Source: Rhizobium sp. ICMP 5592
Lineage (GTDB): Bacteria; Pseudomonadota; Alphaproteobacteria; Rhizobiales; Rhizobiaceae
DNA: 64,000 bases
Reading direction: 5' to 3'
NCBI RefSeq assembly: GCF_009498525.1
Contig: NZ_QSNT01000001.1
Location: 1 to 64,000, forward strand
The notes beneath the pieces are model-generated. The model was not told where the DNA came from and did not search any database. It worked only from the letters and a program-made list of their open reading frames with translations. The position numbers were made by a program, and so were the translations under genes. Below, piece after piece: positions 8,308-19,350 of the stretch. How positions within the stretch are numbered: position 1 is the stretch's first letter; every line of letters starts with the position of its first letter.

Positions 8308-9540
8308 ATGAAGACTAAAGTGAAACTGCTATTGGCGGGCGCCGCGCTTTTTGCGGCCCTCGCTCCCGCCCATGCCGAAGACAAGCCCAAGGTCGAGGTA
8401 ATGACCTCGTGGACCTCCGGCGGCGAAGCGGCCGCTCTCGACGTCATCAAGCAGGAATTCGAAAAGCGCGGCGGAGTCTGGAAGGATTCCTCCATCGCCG
8501 GCTTCGGCGCCGCCGACGCCGCCTTCCAGAACCGTCTGGTCGCCGGCGATCCGCCGACCGCCAAACAGAGCGTGCTTGGCGTCGCCAACGCCGATTTCGT
8601 CAATCAGGGCCTTCTGAGCCCGATCGACGAGGTGGCGAAGGCCGGAAAATGGGCCGATGTGCTGCCGAAATCGATCCATGATCTGATCGCCTACAACGGC
8701 CAAGTCTATCTCTCCCCGACCGGCGCCCATGGCGAAAGCTGGGTGTTTTATTCCAAGGACACCTTCGCCAAGGCCGGCATAGCCGAAGAGCCGAAGAGCT
8801 GGGACGAGTTCTTCGCAGCGCTCGACAAGCTCAAGGCCGCCGGCGTGCAGCCGGTCGCCTGGGGCGGCCAATCCTGGCAGGAATCCAAGGTCTTCAACAT
8901 GATCCTGCTGACCCAGGTCGGCATTGACGGCTTCCTCAAGATCTATGCCGACAAGGATAAGGGCGAAGCCTCCATCGCTGGCGTAAAGAAGACCCTCGAT
9001 ATTCTCGGCAAGCTCCGCACCTATGTCGATGAAGGCGCGCCGGGCCGCAACTGGAACGACGCCACCGCCATGGTCATCACCGGCAAAGCCGGCGTGCAGT
9101 TCATGGGCGACTGGGCCAAGGGCGAGTTCATCGCTGCCGCCAAGGAGGCCGGTAAGGACTACGGCTGCATGCTCGCTCCGCAATCGCCGGGCATGGTCTA
9201 TGTCGCCGATTCCTTCTCCTTCCCCAAGCTCAGTGACGCCGCCGCCCAGAAGGGCCAGACACTGCTTGCCGAAGTCGCCATGGATCCGGCCGTACAAGTC
9301 GAATTCTCGCTGAAGAAGGGCTCGGTGCCGATGCGGACCGATGTCGACAAGTCGAAGCTCGACGTTTGCGCGCAGAAAGGTCTCGAGCTGATGAGCGCCG
9401 GCAAGATCGTGCCGGACCAGGCGCTGATCCTGTCTCCGCAGCAGGCAGGCGCGCTCAACGACTTCGTCGACGAGTTCTGGAGCAATCCTTCCGAAGATAG
9501 CACCGCCGGCGCCGAAAAGTTCTTCGCGATCTTTGAATAG
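8308..9540 (+). CDS. carbohydrate ABC transporter substrate-binding protein (CUT1)
   Basis: A 410-residue periplasmic protein with a Sec signal peptide (MKTKVKLLLAGAALFAALAPAHA). Family-1 solute-binding features include VEVMTSWTSGGEAAALD at the mature N-terminus and the domain-crossing region GESWVFYSKDTFAKAGI. The sequence resembles glucose/mannose-type binding proteins of rhizobia and pseudomonads more than maltose-type ones; that is family recollection. It delivers sugar to the two permeases encoded immediately downstream. GAGGTGG precedes the ATG. A stable hairpin follows the stop. Confidence 0.9.
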   Translation: MKTKVKLLLAGAALFAALAPAHAEDKPKVEVMTSWTSGGEAAALDVIKQEFEKRGGVWKDSSIAGFGAADAAFQNRLVAGDPPTAKQSVLGVANADFVNQGLLSPIDEVAKAGKWADVLPKSIHDLIAYNGQVYLSPTGAHGESWVFYSKDTFAKAGIAEEPKSWDEFFAALDKLKAAGVQPVAWGGQSWQESKVFNMILLTQVGIDGFLKIYADKDKGEASIAGVKKTLDILGKLRTYVDEGAPGRNWNDATAMVITGKAGVQFMGDWAKGEFIAAAKEAGKDYGCMLAPQSPGMVYVADSFSFPKLSDAAAQKGQTLLAEVAMDPAVQVEFSLKKGSVPMRTDVDKSKLDVCAQKGLELMSAGKIVPDQALILSPQQAGALNDFVDEFWSNPSEDSTAGAEKFFAIFE

Positions 9541-9547
9541 CGCCGTG

Positions 9548-9584
9548 GCGGGCCGGTTGGAACAAAGCGTCCGATCGGCCCCGC
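9548..9584 (+). other. intercistronic mRNA hairpin after binding-protein gene
   Basis: GCGGGCCGG (9548-9556) can pair with CGGCCCCGC (9576-9584) with one bulged base. There is no T-tract. Such structures commonly protect binding-protein mRNA and lower downstream permease expression; that role is inferred. Confidence 0.45.
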
Positions 9585-9609
9585 GCATTCCTTTTGAGAA
9601 AGTTTGCTG

Positions 9610-10497
9610 ATGCAAGCCAAGCGCAGACGCTCCCCTACTGCGACCATCGCGCTCCTGCCGACATGGATCGCAGCGATCTTCATCTATATCGGCACCATGG
9701 TCTGGTCCGTGAGGCTCTCGTTCACGGATTCGACCATCTTCCCATCGTCCAACTATGTCGGCTTTGCCCAATATGCAAAACTGTTCCGGACGTCGAGATG
9801 GCTCGCATCGCTGGAAAACGTTGTGATTTTCGGCGTGCTTTATGTCGCCGGCTGTCTGACGCTAGGCTTTGTGCTGGCGGCGGCGCTTGATCGCAAGGTC
9901 CGCTTCGAAGCCGTGTTCCGCACCATCTTCCTCTATCCCTATGCCATGTCCTTCGTGGTCACCGGCCTCATCTGGCAATGGATGCTGAACCCGACCTTCG
10001 GTATTCAGGCAACCGTCAGGGCGCTCGGCTGGCAGAGTTTCGCATTCGACTGGATCGTCAGTCGCGACATGGCAATCTACACCGTCGTCTTCGCCGGCGT
10101 CTGGCAGGGGGCTGGCCTCGTCATGGTGATCGCGCTCTCCGGCATGCGCGGCATTGGCGAGGAGCAATGGAAGGCAGCGCAGATCGACGGCATTCCGGTC
10201 TGGCGCATCTACCTGTCGATCATCCTCCCGCAGCTTGGACCGGCGCTTGCCGCATCGGGCATGCTGCTCTCCATGGGCGTCATCAAGACCTACGACCTCG
10301 TCGTGGCGCTGACCGGCGGTGGGCCGGGCAATGCGACCGAAGTGCCGGCGAAATTCATCATGGACAATCTGTTCGAGCGGCAGAATCTCGGCCTGGCGAG
10401 CGCAGGCGCCACCGTGCTGGTGCTCTCCGTCGTCATTGCCGTCGCCCCGTTTCGCTATGCGCTTTACATGCGCGCCAGAAGAATGGGAGCGCACTGA
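9610..10497 (+). CDS. carbohydrate ABC transporter permease 1 (MalF-like)
   Basis: A 295-residue inner-membrane protein with about six membrane segments (TIALLPTWIAAIFIYIGTMVW; VVIFGVLYVAGCLTLGFVLAAAL; AVFRTIFLYPYAMSFVVTGL and others). The cytoplasmic EAA loop reads EEQWKAAQIDGIPVWRIYLSIILPQL, the contact for the ATPase. ATG 9610 is preferred to the TTG at 9604. Its stop overlaps the next start (ATGA), showing translational coupling with the partner permease. Confidence 0.9.
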   Translation: MQAKRRRSPTATIALLPTWIAAIFIYIGTMVWSVRLSFTDSTIFPSSNYVGFAQYAKLFRTSRWLASLENVVIFGVLYVAGCLTLGFVLAAALDRKVRFEAVFRTIFLYPYAMSFVVTGLIWQWMLNPTFGIQATVRALGWQSFAFDWIVSRDMAIYTVVFAGVWQGAGLVMVIALSGMRGIGEEQWKAAQIDGIPVWRIYLSIILPQLGPALAASGMLLSMGVIKTYDLVVALTGGGPGNATEVPAKFIMDNLFERQNLGLASAGATVLVLSVVIAVAPFRYALYMRARRMGAH

Positions 10498-11381
10498 TGG
10501 CAGCCCTTCGTCCAAACGGCCCCAAACCATCCCGGCTGACGGTCGGCCGCATCGGGCTTTATGCGTTCCTGATCTTCTCGGCGCTGTTCTTCCTACTGCC
10601 GCTCTATACGATGCTGGTGACGTCACTGAAGACGATGGAGGAGATCCGTCAGGGCCACATCTTCGCCCTTCCCGGCGCTCTCGATTTCAACGCCTGGAAA
10701 ACCGCCTGGTCGGGCGCCTGCATGGGCACGCAATGCCTCGGCGTGCGCCTCGGCTTCTGGAACTCGGTGAAGATCACCGTGCCGGCAGTGGCAATTTCCG
10801 TCCTCATCGGCGCGATCAACGGCTATGCCCTCTCCTTCTGGCGGCCGAAAGGTTCCAGCTTCCTTTTCGGGCTGCTGATGGCCGGCGGGTTGATCCCCTA
10901 TCAGATCTTCCTCTATCCGCTGGTCCGGCTGCTCGCCAATCTCAGCCTCTATAATTCGGTGGCGGGCGTCGTCCTCGTTCATGTGATCTTCGGCCTGCCG
11001 CTGGTCACGCTGCTCTTCCGCAATTATTTCGTCGCCATCCCCGAAGAGCTCTGCAAGGCCGCGCGCGTCGACGGCGCCGGCTTCTGGCGGATCTTCTTCG
11101 AGATCATGCTGCCCATGTCGGTGCCGATGGTCGTCGTCGCTTCCATCTTCCAGCTCACCGGCATCTGGAACGACTTCCTGATCGGGCTGGTCTTTGCCGG
11201 ACGGGACAATCTGCCGATGACGGTTCAGCTCAACAATATCGTCAACACCACCATGGGCGAGCGCGCCTACAATGTGAACATGGCCGCCACCATCCTGACC
11301 GCCATAGTTCCGCTCGCCATCTATTTCTTTTCCGGCCGCTGGTTCGTGCGCGGCGTGGCCGCTGGCGCAGTGAAGGGATAA
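10497..11381 (+). CDS. carbohydrate ABC transporter permease 2 (MalG-like)
   Basis: A 294-residue partner permease beginning at the ATG that overlaps the previous stop; a longer open frame from 9978 is only a shadow. Hydrophobic segments include LYAFLIFSALFFLLPLYTML and LFGLLMAGGLIPYQIFLYPL. The EAA loop is EELCKAARVDGAGFWRIFFEIMLP. It forms the heterodimeric membrane channel with the 9610-10497 product. An unusual Cys-containing insert (SGACMGTQCLGV) lies in the first periplasmic loop, as seen in glucose-type systems. Confidence 0.9.
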   Translation: MAALRPNGPKPSRLTVGRIGLYAFLIFSALFFLLPLYTMLVTSLKTMEEIRQGHIFALPGALDFNAWKTAWSGACMGTQCLGVRLGFWNSVKITVPAVAISVLIGAINGYALSFWRPKGSSFLFGLLMAGGLIPYQIFLYPLVRLLANLSLYNSVAGVVLVHVIFGLPLVTLLFRNYFVAIPEELCKAARVDGAGFWRIFFEIMLPMSVPMVVVASIFQLTGIWNDFLIGLVFAGRDNLPMTVQLNNIVNTTMGERAYNVNMAATILTAIVPLAIYFFSGRWFVRGVAAGAVKG

Positions 11382-11385
11382 TTCC

Positions 11386-12468
11386 ATGCAATCCGCTGTT
11401 TCTGTCAAGGATCTGAAGATCGCCTATGGCGAACATACCGTGATCGAGAAAATGTCGATCGATATCGCTCCGCGTGAATTCCTTGTGCTGCTGGGACCGT
11501 CGGGCTGCGGGAAATCCACGCTGCTGAACGCCATAGCGGGGCTGCAGGACATCACCGGCGGCGAAATTTCGATTTCCGGCAAGAACGTCACCTGGGAGGA
11601 GCCGAAGGATCGCGGCATCGGCATGGTGTTCCAGTCCTATGCGCTCTATCCGCACATGACGGTGAAGAAAAACCTCTCCTTCGGTCTGCGCGTCGCCGGT
11701 CTTCCCAAAGCCGAAATAGAGGCGCGCATCGCCCGCACCGCATCGCTTCTGCAGCTTGAAAAGCTGCTCGACCGCCGCCCATCGGCATTGTCCGGCGGCC
11801 AGCGCCAGCGGGTGGCGATCGGTCGCGCCCTGGTGCGCCAGGTCGACGTCTTCCTGTTCGACGAACCGCTCTCCAACCTCGACGCCAAGCTGCGCAACGA
11901 GCTGCGCGTCGAAATCAAGAAGCTGCACCAGAGCCTCGGCAACACCATGATCTATGTCACGCATGATCAGGTGGAGGCGCTGACCCTTGCCGATCGCATC
12001 GCCATCATGCGCGACGGCGTGATCCAGCAGCTCGGCAGCCCCTCCGAGATCTATCACCGCCCGGCCAATCTTTTCGTCGCGGGCTTCATTGGCGCGCCAG
12101 CAATGAACTTCATCGAAGGTGAGATTGCGTTCAAGGCGGGCGTTCCGGTCTTCGAAAGCAACGGGCTCGAAATCGAGCTATCCGACTATCCCTTTCTCGC
12201 ATCTCCCAAATCAGGCCCGACCACCCTTGGCGTCCGCCCGGAACATATCGCGCCCGATGGCAGAGCGAAGGGCTGGCCCACCATCCCGGGCGTCGTCTCC
12301 GTCGTCGAGCCGATGGGGGCCGATGCTGTGATCTGGTTCGATTGGGCGGGGCAAAGCCTTTCCTACCGGATCATGGGAGACGCGACGCTCGAGCCGGGCG
12401 CGGAGATCGCGCCTGGGCTCGATATCGCCAGAGCCTCTCTCTTCGGCGCGGATGGCGTGCGCCTGTAA
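11386..12468 (+). CDS. sugar ABC transporter ATPase (UgpC/MsmK type)
   Basis: A 360-residue ATP-binding subunit, 4 bases after the second permease. Walker A GPSGCGKST (37-45), Q-loop in FQSYALYPHM, signature LSGGQ (135-139), Walker B VFLFDE (155-160) and H-loop His193 are all intact. A C-terminal TOBE/OB region of about 110 residues (GVRPEHI) marks the CUT1 group. It powers the importer encoded by the three preceding genes. CUT1 ATPases can be shared between systems; the window encodes a second one at 16163. Confidence 0.92.
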   Translation: MQSAVSVKDLKIAYGEHTVIEKMSIDIAPREFLVLLGPSGCGKSTLLNAIAGLQDITGGEISISGKNVTWEEPKDRGIGMVFQSYALYPHMTVKKNLSFGLRVAGLPKAEIEARIARTASLLQLEKLLDRRPSALSGGQRQRVAIGRALVRQVDVFLFDEPLSNLDAKLRNELRVEIKKLHQSLGNTMIYVTHDQVEALTLADRIAIMRDGVIQQLGSPSEIYHRPANLFVAGFIGAPAMNFIEGEIAFKAGVPVFESNGLEIELSDYPFLASPKSGPTTLGVRPEHIAPDGRAKGWPTIPGVVSVVEPMGADAVIWFDWAGQSLSYRIMGDATLEPGAEIAPGLDIARASLFGADGVRL

Positions 12469-12498
12469 CGCTACTTTCAGACCATACGGAAATTGCAC

Positions 12499-14151
12499 AT
12501 GTCTCAGACTATCTATGATGCGCTGGTGATCGGCTCCGGCGCGGCGGGCTCCTTCGCCGCCAAGGAATTGACCGCTCAAGGGCTTTCGGTGCTGTTGCTC
12601 GAAGCGGGGCCTGCCGTTTCGCATAGGGATTTCGATCCGTCCCGAAAGAAGGAGCCTGCCAGCAGCATCAACATCTGGGAACGCGCGCGCGCCACGCTCA
12701 AGGGCCAGCCCATTCAGGCGCGCGCCGCCTTCTTTACCGAGCGCTTTAGCCACTTCTTCGTCAACGACCGCAAGAACCCCTACACGACGCCGAAGGATGC
12801 ACCGTTTCTCTGGATTCGCGGGCGCCAGAGCGGTGGACGCCTGCACAGTTTCGGCCGCGTGTTGCTGCGCTGGACCGACGATGATTTCAAGATCCGGTCG
12901 CGAACGGGCAAAGGCGTCGACTGGCCCGTTTCGTACGACGAGCTGGCGCCTTACTACGCCGAGGTGGAATCCTACCTCGGGCTCTATGGCAACAAGGACT
13001 GTGTCGAGACCCTGCCCGACGGCGTCTACGCCCATTCTGCGCAATTGACGCCGGCCGAAGAGACCTTCAAGGCCGAAGTGGAAGGTCGCTGGCCGGAACG
13101 GAGTGTCGTCTCCTGGCGCTATATCGCTCCGGACGCCGAGCGCACGCCGAAACCCCTGCGCGAGGCGCTGGCAACCGGCCGCCTTACCGTCCGTCACGAC
13201 GCCATCGTTCGCCGCATTACCACGGACGAGGAGAGCGGCCGGGCGACCGGCGCGGAATTCATCGATCGCGTGACGGGCGGAATTGAGACTGTGCGCGCAG
13301 CACTGGTGGTGCTTGCGGCCTCCCCGATCGAAAGCGTGCGGCTGCTGCTCAATTCGGCATCGCCGAGGCATCCCGCCGGGCTGGGCAACAGCTCGGGCAC
13401 GCTCGGTCGCTATTTCATGGATCAGTTGCCCTGCCTTGCCTTCGGCTCCTTCCCGAAAGCGAAAGGCTGGGCAGCCGACACTTCCGCGCCAGCCGACCCT
13501 TTCTACAATCCCTCGGGCGGCATCTTCATTCCGCGTTTCGGGGCAAACGACGCCTCTCGCGGAGACTTCGATTATCAGGGCAGCGTCGGCCGCGCGCCGA
13601 CGCCGGATGACCAGCCCTCACGGCTCGCCTTCTTCGGCTTCGGCCGGATGCTGCCCTATGCCGACAACCGCATCACACTCGACAGCAAGCGCAAGGATGC
13701 CTGGAATATTCCGGTTCCGCATATCCGTTGCGCCATGGGGGAGGAAGAACACGCCCTGCTACGCCATCAGGAGGAAACCCTGATCGAGACGATACGCGGC
13801 GTTGGCGGCGAGCTGGAATTCATCGGCTCACCCACCGGGCTCAAGGAGATGGGCCGCGGCGCATTCCCCGACGCCGATGCCTTCAGCCGTTTCATGTTCC
13901 GCAAATGGTTCCGCAAGACCATGTGCATGGGAGCCGCGATCCACGAGACGGGTGGCGCGCGCATGGGGACATCCGAAAAGGAGTCCGTCCTCAATGCCTA
14001 TAACCAGAGCTGGGACGTTCCCAATCTGATCGTAACGGATGCCTCCGCCTTCCCCGGCAGCGGCATTGCCGGCACGACACTAACGGTCATGGCGCTGACG
14101 ATCCGCGCCTGCCGGAATGTCGTGAACAAATATCGGGCTGGGCAATTGTGA
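12499..14151 (+). CDS. GMC-family FAD-dependent oxidoreductase (sugar dehydrogenase-like)
   Basis: A 550-residue flavoprotein with the Rossmann FAD motif GSGAAGS (12-18) followed by VLLLEAGP. The C-terminal GMC signature is HETGGARMG, with NLIVTDASAFPGSGIAGTTLTVMALTIRACRNV. There is no signal peptide, so it is probably cytoplasmic. Overall it resembles gluconate/glucoside dehydrogenase-type GMC enzymes rather than choline dehydrogenase. Located 30 bp after the ATPase at the end of the LacI-controlled operon, it likely oxidises the imported sugar, possibly giving a keto-sugar for the isomerase at 7296. The exact substrate is unknown. No small hitchhiker or cytochrome subunit is adjacent. Confidence 0.8.
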   Translation: MSQTIYDALVIGSGAAGSFAAKELTAQGLSVLLLEAGPAVSHRDFDPSRKKEPASSINIWERARATLKGQPIQARAAFFTERFSHFFVNDRKNPYTTPKDAPFLWIRGRQSGGRLHSFGRVLLRWTDDDFKIRSRTGKGVDWPVSYDELAPYYAEVESYLGLYGNKDCVETLPDGVYAHSAQLTPAEETFKAEVEGRWPERSVVSWRYIAPDAERTPKPLREALATGRLTVRHDAIVRRITTDEESGRATGAEFIDRVTGGIETVRAALVVLAASPIESVRLLLNSASPRHPAGLGNSSGTLGRYFMDQLPCLAFGSFPKAKGWAADTSAPADPFYNPSGGIFIPRFGANDASRGDFDYQGSVGRAPTPDDQPSRLAFFGFGRMLPYADNRITLDSKRKDAWNIPVPHIRCAMGEEEHALLRHQEETLIETIRGVGGELEFIGSPTGLKEMGRGAFPDADAFSRFMFRKWFRKTMCMGAAIHETGGARMGTSEKESVLNAYNQSWDVPNLIVTDASAFPGSGIAGTTLTVMALTIRACRNVVNKYRAGQL

Positions 14152-14187
14152 TTGCGCGTTCAGACGAATGACGAACTGAGCATGGAA

Positions 14188-14221
14188 TGCTGCACCCGAC
14201 GATCCGACGCCGGGTGCAGCA
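14188..14221. terminator. bidirectional hairpin between convergent operons
   Basis: A perfect 11-bp stem, TGCTGCACCCG (14188-14198) with CGGGTGCAGCA (14211-14221), and a 12-base loop. It lies between the convergent GMC gene and the GH42 gene. No strong T-run is present on either side, but position and stability fit a shared terminator. Confidence 0.6.
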
Positions 14222-14228
14222 AAGTCGT

Positions 14229-16162
14229 CTATTTCCAGGCCGCGAGAGAGAACGGAGCGACTTCACGCCCACCGAGCACAAACTCCCGCTCGCCCGGAAC
14301 CGTCCACGCATCCGGTCCGTAATTGAACGCGAATGTCAGCTTGCCTGCGCGGCGAAGACGGATGAAATCGGGCATGTCAGTGGTTTGCAGGTCGAGGCTG
14401 GAAGCGAGGTAGGACATCAGATTGCCGAGGAGCGCACCGTCCGCCCAGCAGGCCAGATAGAGATATCGTCCCTTCGACACCAGTGCCGGGCCGCCATCTT
14501 CGAAGGTCGCCACGACATTCGCATCCGGCTGCGTCTCGAGATGTTCGCGCCATCTTGTCACCTGACCGTTGACGGCGCCGGCCAACGAGGCGCTGAGTCC
14601 AGGCCGCAGCGAAGCGACCTGCGTGATCCTGAGACCGGTGAGTTCGCCGATCGGCCCCGGCGGGAGATTGGCCGGAATGCGGAAATTGCGATCCCGCGAG
14701 CCAGTCCTCGGACCGAAAAGGACGGTCCCATCAGCCTGTTCGAACGCGGCCAGAGCCACATCGGAGACATGCATCAGGCAGGGAACGAGAACAAGCTTGT
14801 AGCCCTTCAGCGACTGACCCGGACGGACGAAATCGACGTCGAGCCCGAGCTTCCTGACCGCCTCGTACCAACGGAAGGCAAGCTCTTCATAGCGGAAATC
14901 CTTGCCCTGCGGCTGGATGACGGCCGACCAGTAGCTTTCGTAATCGTAGACGATTGCGACAGGTGCCTGAGCGGCTTCCGGCAACGGGCCGACGGCCTCG
15001 ATCTCACGACCGACGATTTCAGCTTCCTTGCCGCCCGGCGAAAGTTCGTCGAGACCGGGCAGGTTCAGGCCGGCATGCATCTGCTCCTGCGCGAACGGCG
15101 CCTGGCGCCAGCGGAAATAGCTGACGACCTCGGCTCCGTGGGCGAGACCTTCCCAGCTCCACAGGCGCACCATCCCCGGCTTGGGGACCGGGTTCCATGG
15201 CGCCCAGTTCACCGGCCCCGGCTGCTGCTCCATGATCCAGAACCGGCCATTGCCGACGCCGCGATAGAGATCGTGATGAAAGGCGGCGATGTCGGGGTGA
15301 GATGTCTCAGCCCAGCGCACGCGCTCTTCCTCACTGAAGGGAAACTTCTCGACAAAGCCGATCGGATAGGAATCCCAGGACGCCAGATCCAGGTTCTCGG
15401 CGACCTTCCAATGATCGAAATCGTTGACGAAGCCCATGAAATTATGGGTGATCCAACGGTTCGGAGAGTGCTTTCGGATAGTGTCGCACTGCATGCGGTC
15501 GTAAGCGGCGATCTGGTCGGAATGGAAGCGCCAGAAGTCGAGCCGAACGGCGGGGTTCGTCTCCGTCACCGTCAGGTTCGGCAGTACGACATCCTCGAAG
15601 CTCTGGACTTCCATCGACCAGAAGACGCTGCCCCAGGCCTCGTTCAATTGCTGCGCCGACTGATAGCGAAGGCGAAGCCAACGGCGAAACGCCTTCAGGT
15701 CTTCGGCACCCCAGGAAAGGCTCGTATCGTGGCATCCGTACTCATTGTCGGTCTGCCAGCCGACAATAGCCGGATGCGAGCCATAGCGCTTCGCGACGAC
15801 CTCGACAATACGCTCCGACTCCTTCCACCAGACGTCCGACGAGAAGGTATAGTGACGGCGCGAGCCGAAGCCGCGCACCCTGCCCTGCTCGTCCACCGGA
15901 GCGATCTCGGGATATTCGTCCATCAGCCACTTCGGCGGCGTGGCGGTCGGCGTGCCGAGCACGACTTTCAGGCCGGCCGCATGCAGCGTGTCGATCGCCC
16001 GATCGAGCCAGCCGAAATCGAAGGAGCCGCGCGTCGGCTCGAGGCGCGACCAAGCAAACTCGCCGATGCGGACATGGGAGATGCCAAGCGCCCGCATGCG
16101 ACGCGCGTCTTTTTCCCACCAGCTTTCGGGCCAGTGTTCCGGATAATAACAAACGCCAAGCA

Positions 16163-16163
<1 letters not shown>
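14229..16163 (-). CDS. beta-galactosidase, glycoside hydrolase family 42
   Basis: A 644-residue enzyme beginning MLGVCYYPEHWPE, the hallmark GH42 start. The acid/base Glu is Glu141 in WQTDNEYG and the nucleophile is Glu312 in IMEQQPGPVNW. A TIM barrel is followed by a trimerisation domain and a beta-rich C-terminus. No signal peptide: it cleaves beta-galactosides in the cytoplasm after import. It is the last gene of a minus-strand operon whose other hydrolase is an alpha-galactosidase, so the system probably handles mixed galactosides of plant origin. Its start abuts the stop of the ATPase gene (16163). Confidence 0.93.
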
Positions 16164-17254
<1,091 letters not shown>

Positions 17255-17259
17255 GAGAC

Positions 17260-19350
17260 TTAGTCTCCCGTCACTGGTTCGAATTCAAGAAGAAGCCCGC
17301 TTTCGGGCCGAAGCATCGGCAGCGGCAAGCCGACATGCCGGAGCGTATCAAGGCTGAACGTCAGTTCGCCGTTCAGAAGCCGTTGCTGGCCGTCCGATAT
17401 CCGGATGAACTCGGGCTCGGCAGGGTGGATCGCTTTCACGCGCCATTTGCCTGTGCCGTCGCCACCGACCGGCAGGCGAAGCGGTGCCGGCTGCTCGCCG
17501 ACCATTTGCGGGCCTTGCGCGACGAAAGCCACGATACAGCTCTCGTCCGCAGCGCCCCAGACGTAGCGACCGTCGAGCGGCGGCAGGCGGAACTGCTTGC
17601 CGGGCGCATGCAGAAGCGGGCGCAGGCTCTTGTGAAGCGCGATCCAGCCCTCAAGCTCTAGCTTCTCCTCCGCATCGAGGGTCAAGGGGTTGAGTTCGAC
17701 GCCCAGATGATAGGAGAGCGCCACGAGCGCCCGGAAGGAAAGCGTCAGCCTGCGGCCGGTCTGGTGGTTCGGCGATGCGGCAATATGAGCACCGAGAAGT
17801 TCCGGCGGAACGAACTGGGCGGCTCCATGCTGTATTTCAAGCCGTTCAAAGGCATCGGTGCAATCGGAGGTCCAGACGCGATGCGTATACCGGAGGACGC
17901 CATAATCGATACGCCCGCCGCCCGATGCGCAGCTTTCGATCTCGACAGCCGGAAACGCCTGCCGGATCCTGTCCATCAAGGCATAGACTGCCCGCGTCTG
18001 CTGCGCGGTCCGCGCGCCGCCATCCGCGCCGCCCGCATGGGTCAGGTCGCGGTTCATGTCCCATTTGATGTAAGAGATCGCATGCTGGGAAAGTACGGCT
18101 TCCATGCATCTGAAGAGATAGTCGCTGACCTCCGGCCGCGTCAGATCCAGCACCAGCTGGTTTCTCGACAGAAGCAACGGACGCCCTTCGACCTGTAAAG
18201 CCCAATCCGGATGGGCGCGAAACAGCTCCGACTCGGGATTCACGTTTTCAGGCTCGAACCAGAGCCCGAACTCCATGCCCAGCGAGGTCACATGGTCGAC
18301 CAGCGGCTTCAGTCCGTCAGGATATTTCCGCTCGTCTATGAACCAGTCTCCGAGGCTGGTGGTATCGTCATCGCGCTTGCCGAACCAGCCATCGTCCAGC
18401 ACGAAGCGCTCGATGCCGACGGCCGCCGCCGCATCCGCCTGGGCCTTCAGGGAGTCCATGCGGTGATCGAAGTAATTGCCTTCCCAGGTGTTCAGCGTCA
18501 CCGGCCGGGGCTTCATCTCGCCACCCGGCCAGGCAATCACGCTCTCTCGCACGAAGGCATGGAAAGCTTCACCGTCAGGACCGGCAAAGGCTGTCGGGCT
18601 GGCGTAGGTTTCACCGGTTGCCAGGCGTATTTCGCCCGGCTCGAACAGCTCGCCGAGATGCACCAGCCTGCGCCCGTCATCGAGCATATCGATCGCCATC
18701 AGGTGATTGCCGCTCCAGCCGAGATGGAAGCCCATCCGTTCGCCGCCGCATTCGAGGAAAGCAAAGGGGAAGCGGTCATGCGAAGTGCGCCCACGCCGGC
18801 TTTCCTGCATCCAGAGCCCGTCGGCGATTGTCGCGCGGCGCGTCTGGAATTCCCGGCCCCACATGCCTGTGAAGGTGGTCAGCTCCGCCGCGCCGGCAGG
18901 CATCAGGAAGCTCGCCGCCATGCATCGGTCGAGGGTGTAATCGCCCGAACCGAGATTGGTCAGGGACGTCGAAACCGACAGCACCCCGGTGGTGCTGCCT
19001 TCCAGGCGTATCTGCAAGCCGATTTCCGCGACGGGATCCTCAGCCTTCAGGACGACGCCAAGGTCGTTTTCCTCGGCCTGCCAGTTTCCGAATTGTAGGA
19101 TAAACGAACGCCCATCGCGGTGCCCTGAGATCGCCGGCCAGCCGAAAAAGCCAAGCCCGCCGACAGGCAGCAGCACATTCGACGGCACGGCGATATCCAT
19201 GCCGTTGACGCGGCTCGAACGCGGCACTTCGGGCCAGAATTCCGGTGCAAGCGCCCCGCGACCAAAGCCTAAAATCTCCGGCATGCCGGTCACTGGCAGC
19301 CCGAGCGCCAGCGACACCGCGCCGGCTTTGATAACAACAGTCTTGCTCAT
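17260..19350 (-). CDS. alpha-galactosidase, glycoside hydrolase family 36
   Basis: A 696-residue cytoplasmic enzyme. The start at 19350 overlaps the permease stop (ATGA); a 41-residue upstream extension of the frame is rejected. Beta-sandwich N-terminal domain, then a barrel with LDDGWFGKRDDD (319-329), the nucleophile Asp431 in KWDMNRD and the acid/base Asp496 in RVWTSDCTDA, with CASGGGRIDYG between. It releases alpha-1,6-linked galactose from melibiose- or raffinose-type sugars. Context with CUT1 permeases and a MelR-like activator supports alpha-galactoside use. Confidence 0.93.
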   Translation of the reverse strand: MSKTVVIKAGAVSLALGLPVTGMPEILGFGRGALAPEFWPEVPRSSRVNGMDIAVPSNVLLPVGGLGFFGWPAISGHRDGRSFILQFGNWQAEENDLGVVLKAEDPVAEIGLQIRLEGSTTGVLSVSTSLTNLGSGDYTLDRCMAASFLMPAGAAELTTFTGMWGREFQTRRATIADGLWMQESRRGRTSHDRFPFAFLECGGERMGFHLGWSGNHLMAIDMLDDGRRLVHLGELFEPGEIRLATGETYASPTAFAGPDGEAFHAFVRESVIAWPGGEMKPRPVTLNTWEGNYFDHRMDSLKAQADAAAAVGIERFVLDDGWFGKRDDDTTSLGDWFIDERKYPDGLKPLVDHVTSLGMEFGLWFEPENVNPESELFRAHPDWALQVEGRPLLLSRNQLVLDLTRPEVSDYLFRCMEAVLSQHAISYIKWDMNRDLTHAGGADGGARTAQQTRAVYALMDRIRQAFPAVEIESCASGGGRIDYGVLRYTHRVWTSDCTDAFERLEIQHGAAQFVPPELLGAHIAASPNHQTGRRLTLSFRALVALSYHLGVELNPLTLDAEEKLELEGWIALHKSLRPLLHAPGKQFRLPPLDGRYVWGAADESCIVAFVAQGPQMVGEQPAPLRLPVGGDGTGKWRVKAIHPAEPEFIRISDGQQRLLNGELTFSLDTLRHVGLPLPMLRPESGLLLEFEPVTGD

